A stretch of DNA of 64,000 bases from Corbicula japonica (lineage: Eukaryota > Mollusca > Bivalvia > Venerida > Cyrenidae). Below the pieces are notes generated by a model. That model made no database searches. It saw only the letters and a list, made by a program, of their open reading frames with translations, and was not told the DNA's origin. Below are positions 62,301-64,000 of this stretch, piece by piece. The stretch is taken from positions 6,841,380-6,905,379 of the forward strand of contig JAZAYU010000010.1 in NCBI GenBank assembly GCA_038501625.1. The letters run 5' to 3'. The number at the start of each line of letters is the position of its first letter. Positions within the stretch are counted from its first letter, which is position 1. Made by a program: the position numbers and the translations under genes.

Positions 62301-63816
62301 TATGTCTACACAATCATTTTGCTAACGACTAATCTACCAATGGATATAAAAGTATCCTTTTACAAAAGAAAGTGTCCACTTTGTTTTTATTAGCTACTTT
62401 TTAAATGCCTACATAGTTGGTATCCAAACTGAGCTTATGTCATTTACTTTAAATTTAGTAAAACTATTGATGATCAAATCTCAATTTTGATACCGAATAT
62501 TTAGGCGTTAAGAAAAACAGTAAATGACAAAATCATTGAAAAGAAAGTGCACGCTTTCATTTGGAATAGAGTATAAATCATTCGGTCCGGGTTGCCAATT
62601 TTTGGGGATTTTTGTCTTTTTAGAGAGTAAATATTTAAATTTCATATTGTTTTGTTATTGTAGAACTTTGTCCGGTAACTTGATCCAGTATGTACCGGAG
62701 GCATTGAAGACCGCAGCGGTTCTTCCGGCAATCAGATACCTTGAGTTGGATGCTAACAAGCTGACTTTCATCAAATCGCATGATTTCAGTGGATTGAACA
62801 AAACCCTAGAAACATTGTAGTTACCAGTTTTATGTTCTGACTTGCACCTTGCATCCCCATAGAGTTGGAGTTTTTAATAAAAAAAATTATTTTTTTAGCT
62901 GTCATTACTAATGGAAACTGAGTACTTTCAAAACGGTATGCATTATAACACGCATGTGAACTGCATGTTGCGCGGATGCTCGATCAGCATATCGTGAGAT
63001 GCATCGATTTACTCACATATTAATAACATTTAGTTAGCATCTGCTCTATACACTAAATCACAATTCAGGCACCACTTACTTTTTATAAACAAATGTTTCC
63101 AAATTGATAAAATATCAAAATATTATTTGTACATTATTTTACTAATAACTACACTGTTAAAATTTTATTTTCGTCTGACATAAATCTCAAACGAAAGTAA
63201 TTAAATAGCTCGACGTCGCTTTCTTAATTCGTTTCTCTAATATATAAAATGATAGTGCCTCTAGCTGGGAGCGAACCCGCACCGTCACGGCGACAGCGCC
63301 TAACCCTGCAATTCCTGCGACGCAACCGATTGAGCTAACCGGGACAACCCAAAAAAGGTTGATCGGATTGCCCTGATATACGTAACAATCACTGCATGAC
63401 ATCGGTAACGGGTTAATTTACTAATAACAGTACTGACTATATGTACGGGGAGACTTTTTACGGCCGCCACTCTGCACAAATAGCGCTACTGTGAATTTCA
63501 AATGATAGTGCCTCTAGCTGGGAGCGAACCCGCACCGTAACGGAGACAGCGCCTAGCCCTGCAATTCCTGCGACGCAACCGATTGAGCTAACATGGACAA
63601 CCCCAAAAAGGTTGATCGGATAGCCCGGATACACGTAACAATCACTGCATGACATCTGTAACGCGTTAATTTACTAATAACAGTACTGACTATATGTACG
63701 GGGAGACTTTTTACGGTCGCCACACTGCACAAATATTTTTATTTCAGATATTTGAATGACAACAGTATAATCGCTATTGAAGACGATGCTTTTCCGAATA
63801 CAACTCTGTTTGAATT
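49096..63816 (+). CDS. Extracellular leucine-rich-repeat protein, 17 exons visible, 3' end outside the window
   Basis: Seventeen exons join into 1628 bases (542 residues) without a stop. A signal peptide (MLVIVVLLALVETSVG) comes first, then a short aromatic stretch (WSGSSYYNDRYG), a two-cysteine segment in exon 2 that may cap the repeats, and about nineteen LRRs of 21-27 residues. The best are LNLSNNEIVFIQSDTF and LYLDSNLI. From exon 2 on, every intron splits a codon after its second base, usually within a Leu codon, so each exon is one or two whole repeats and can be skipped or duplicated without breaking the frame. The protein should be secreted or on the cell surface, as adhesion or recognition LRR proteins are. 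Ligand and C-terminal domain (membrane helix, TIR or none) lie outside or are unknown. Introns are full of repeat C, MITE B, repeat A and SINE D copies. Confidence 0.92.
49218..49360. mobile_element. Palindromic MITE family B, best copy, just after exon 1
   Basis: AGGGTTATAAAACTGAGC and its inverse form the ends. The inner arms (TCTGATTGGCTGAAATGGCG and complement) are perfect around CCAGTCG. It starts 13 bp after the exon 1 donor. Confidence 0.92.
49365..49690 (+). repeat. Minisatellite of about 65 bp units in intron 1
   Basis: Five diverged units of TAGATATTGGTTTAACTACC, CATTCAATATACAGCTCTGG and an ATT-rich joint. Confidence 0.85.
50355..50490 (+). CDS. LRR gene exon 2 (N-terminal cap)
   Basis: 136 bp after acceptor TGTTTAAG, donor GTAAGTTC. 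It encodes NGLWSDVDKYLPPNPYTGG and then GCTYDQATQVVKSCSG, whose two cysteines may form the N-terminal cap of the repeat domain. Confidence 0.87.
51222..51800 (-). repeat. Repeat family C, long inverse copy in intron 2
   Basis: Runs inverse to 15380-15990 almost throughout: ATGCAGATCAGGAATCGCCA, TACCGCCTTGGAACGGTCAG, ACCAGGTTCTAGGGTGCA, and near 51700 AAACCCCTGCCACCGTCGTG, matching the decayed frame's end. Confidence 0.85.
52168..52233 (+). CDS. LRR gene exon 3 (one repeat)
   Basis: 66 bp. Encodes VLANLGMPNITAGTFSAG, one LRR unit; acceptor ATGTTTTAG, donor GTACGTTC. Confidence 0.87.
52668..52955 (-). repeat. Repeat family C copy in intron 3
   Basis: ATGCATATCAGGAATTGCCA, a C-run, an (AG)n stretch, CCGCCTTGGAACGGTCAGTG and GATTCTAGGGTGCACCAACC, ending near GGTTCTCGTATCATAGAACA. 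Confidence 0.87.
53199..53273 (+). CDS. LRR gene exon 4 (one repeat)
   Basis: 75 bp. Encodes IWGCSNFKFFEDRTFENLTS, one repeat; acceptor GTTTTTTCAG, donor GTAAGTAT. Confidence 0.9.
53493..53555 (+). CDS. LRR gene exon 5 (short repeat)
   Basis: 63 bp. Encodes KVQDTSLNHVPDLSNSPVKT, a short repeat of about 21 residues; acceptor TATTCTCCAG, donor GTAAGTAA. Confidence 0.88.
54070..54160. mobile_element. Palindromic MITE family B, right half only
   Basis: TCAGCCAATCAGATGCTTGA through TTAGTTTTATAACATTGGGC is the right half of the family; the left arm is missing. Confidence 0.8.
54622..54679. repeat. (ATT)n microsatellite
   Basis: About nineteen TTA units in intron 5 of the LRR gene. Confidence 0.97.
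54832..54909 (+). CDS. LRR gene exon 6 (one repeat)
   Basis: 78 bp. Encodes NLAGNAIKMNTENHRGWHF, one repeat with Asn at the conserved position; acceptor ATGTTTTAG, donor GTGAGAAT. Confidence 0.9.
55113..55181 (+). CDS. LRR gene exon 7 (one repeat)
   Basis: 69 bp. Encodes ALMNNQIYWIPDGMISGPIL, one repeat; acceptor CATTATAG, donor GTAAGTAC. Confidence 0.92.
55304..55640 (-). repeat. Repeat family C copy in intron 7
   Basis: GTGAAATATGTCAGGAATTG, GGTCTAAACCAGGTTCCAGG and ACACTTGTCCTAACAGGTTT; more diverged than the other copies. Confidence 0.8.
55809..56282 (+). repeat. Repeat family C, opposite-orientation copy in intron 7
   Basis: CTTTTATCCCTGTCATCGTG to TCTGATATGCTTATTTTA, in the same order as 15535-15975. 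It lies head to head with the copy at 55304-55640 and is followed by (ATT)n. Confidence 0.83.
56279..56339. repeat. (ATT)n microsatellite
   Basis: About twenty TTA units directly after the repeat C copy. Confidence 0.97.
56639..56710 (+). CDS. LRR gene exon 8 (one repeat)
   Basis: 72 bp. Encodes FGNNKLPQIQQAIFGSVPSL, a canonical 24-residue repeat; acceptor TGTTTACAG, donor GTACGTTC. Confidence 0.93.
57006..57083 (+). CDS. LRR gene exon 9 (one repeat)
   Basis: 78 bp. Encodes GMDGNDITRITKNSIAPLAT and on to FKH, one repeat; acceptor TATTTTGCAG, donor GTAAGAAT. Confidence 0.92.
57262..57465 (-). repeat. Repeat family C copy in intron 9
   Basis: ATATGCATATCAGGAATGGC, CACACAGCCAAAAAGTGGAG, ACCGCCTTGGAACGGTCAGT and AAATTGCCACT. 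The overlapping + frame at 57247-57468 is this repeat. Confidence 0.87.
58095..58166 (+). CDS. LRR gene exon 10 (one repeat)
   Basis: 72 bp. Encodes NLSNNEIVFIQSDTFSQLPN, the most canonical repeat of the series; acceptor TATATTCCAG, donor GTAAGGAT. Confidence 0.95.
58428..58635 (+). repeat. Repeat family A copy in intron 10
   Basis: CACCATCGTTTGAGATGG, AGAGTTGCGCTTAAC, CCTGCAATATTTTCAAATTG and CTGGCTTTCAAAGTTCAC, ending 21 bp before the exon 11 acceptor. Confidence 0.8.
58657..58728 (+). CDS. LRR gene exon 11 (one repeat)
   Basis: 72 bp. Encodes ELHQNSLTTINVNVFYDMPK, canonical repeat; acceptor TCTTTTTTCCAG, donor GTAAGAAG. Confidence 0.94.
58890..59470 (+). repeat. Further repeat A and SINE D fragments in intron 11
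   Basis: A SINE D body fragment (TATCCCCGTACATTCAATCA) near 58949, then two repeat A copies: 59040-59175 (CGTGTTCGATGGCTTTCAAAG) and 59225-59460 (GATTTGCGCTCAACCCAG, TGTGGCATTCAAAGATCC). Confidence 0.7.
59550..59702 (+). CDS. LRR gene exon 12 (two repeats)
   Basis: 153 bp. First repeat DLHANDISALPSKSFRNLPS, second FRLHSQKTKMTSIAYDAW; the second is atypical. Acceptor CTATAACAG, donor GTTAGTAG (weak). A fusion of two one-repeat exons would give this size. Confidence 0.9.
60121..60198 (+). CDS. LRR gene exon 13 (one repeat)
   Basis: 78 bp. Encodes FVSSNALPTFPHQILGEDTY and on; acceptor TTTTTTTCAG, donor GTGAGTAT. Confidence 0.93.
60532..60666 (+). CDS. LRR gene exon 14 (irregular, 45 residues)
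   Basis: 135 bp. Encodes HADNNVIKNQTEYGKEAF, then NQYTLHSQRFKSFVPFSTLP. The first half has no clear LRR core, so this is either a degenerate double repeat or a repeat with an insertion. Acceptor TCTTTTCAG, donor GTAAGTAT. Confidence 0.9.
60835..60990. repeat. SINE D body fragment in intron 14
   Basis: GATTGAATGTACGGGCCGAC, TTTTACGACCGCCACACGGC and ACAGTGATGG match the SINE D body at 63420-63480. Confidence 0.65.
61122..61271 (+). CDS. LRR gene exon 15 (two repeats)
   Basis: 150 bp. First repeat VLYSNLIVYINRTDYCELKN, second LYLDSNLIRESTMDVDAF; acceptor CTGTTGTAG, donor GTAAGTAT. Confidence 0.94.
62664..62816 (+). CDS. LRR gene exon 16 (two repeats)
   Basis: 153 bp. First repeat LSGNLIQYVPEALKTAAVLP, second LELDANKLTFIKSHDFSGLN; acceptor TTATTGTAG, donor GTAGTTAC (weak). 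Read-through into the intron meets a stop at once. Confidence 0.93.
63237..63365 (-). mobile_element. SINE D, tRNA-like head (copy 1)
   Basis: On the - strand, GGTTAGCTCAATCGG (A box) and GCGGGTTCGCTCCC (B box) lie in a tRNA-like head. It is followed on the - strand by CTAGAGGCACTATCATTT. Confidence 0.75.
63420..63625 (-). mobile_element. SINE D, head plus body (copy 2)
   Basis: The same head with its body. The + strand order is TGTACGGGGAGACTTTTTAC, GGCCGCCACTCTGCAC, AAATGATAGTGCC, then the inverse B and A boxes. A third body fragment (63683-63738) runs almost up to exon 17. Confidence 0.8.
63748..63816 (+). CDS. LRR gene exon 17 (one repeat, last visible)
   Basis: 69 bp. Encodes YLNDNSIIAIEDDAFPNTTL; acceptor TTTATTTCAG, donor GTACGTAT. 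Phase-2 exit means the gene continues to the right. Confidence 0.93.
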
Positions 63817-64000
63817 GTACGTATGTTAAAACAAATCCAGCCGAGGTTACCTTCTGTATAGGATGTTTTATACATGATGTACAATGTAGCATGTAAACCA
63901 ACTGAAGTGTCAAATATGGACAGTTTGATTTCAATTTGACAGACATCTCACATCAATATGCATCGATTTTAGTGTCGCTAAATTAAAACAATATAAGAAA

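Overview
The window is eukaryotic nuclear DNA, AT-rich and intron-rich, with very short exons spread over long repeat-filled introns. The dispersed repeats (tRNA-derived SINEs, palindromic MITEs, units ending in GACAGACAGACAAAG or GTCTGTCCGTCTG microsatellites, a mariner, LINE remnants) and the two gene families resemble what I know of bivalve mollusc genomes. The species cannot be read from the sequence, so the bivalve assignment is inference.

Layout. (1) 1-10360, + strand: the last seven exons of a DEG/ENaC-family sodium channel (244 residues, ending with the second membrane helix and a G-A-S selectivity filter). Its introns hold a TA-flanked mariner (2215-4015), a palindromic MITE ending 22 bp before a splice acceptor, and a tandem repeat block enclosing a LINE endonuclease fragment. 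(2) 10.4-16.3 kb: repeats, a 5'-truncated LINE reverse transcriptase on the - strand (12762-14560), and a decayed second reverse transcriptase with its 3' tail on the + strand (about 14890-15990). (3) 16.45-20.23 kb: an unusual 3.8 kb AT-rich element with inverted ends, no open frame, and many copies of TATGTTAC. (4) 20.2-37.5 kb: no gene recognised; dispersed repeats, a SINE with a 14 bp target duplication, and inverted-repeat elements. (5) 37571-42018: a 4448 bp foldback-type element. Its inverted arms are built of GCGGCCTA/GCGGCCTG octamers alternating with spacers of about 140 bp. It has exact 30 bp termini and an exact 9 bp target duplication (TAAGATAAT). (6) 42-49 kb: repeats. (7) 49096 to beyond the right edge, + strand: 17 exons of a secreted or cell-surface leucine-rich-repeat (LRR) protein. 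Nearly every exon is one or two repeats, and every junction from exon 2 onward splits a codon after its second base.

The two genes are unrelated and there is no operon logic. Neither appears as a long open reading frame; both were rebuilt by joining exons through consistent splice phases. The most unusual structures are the foldback element and the TATGTTAC element.
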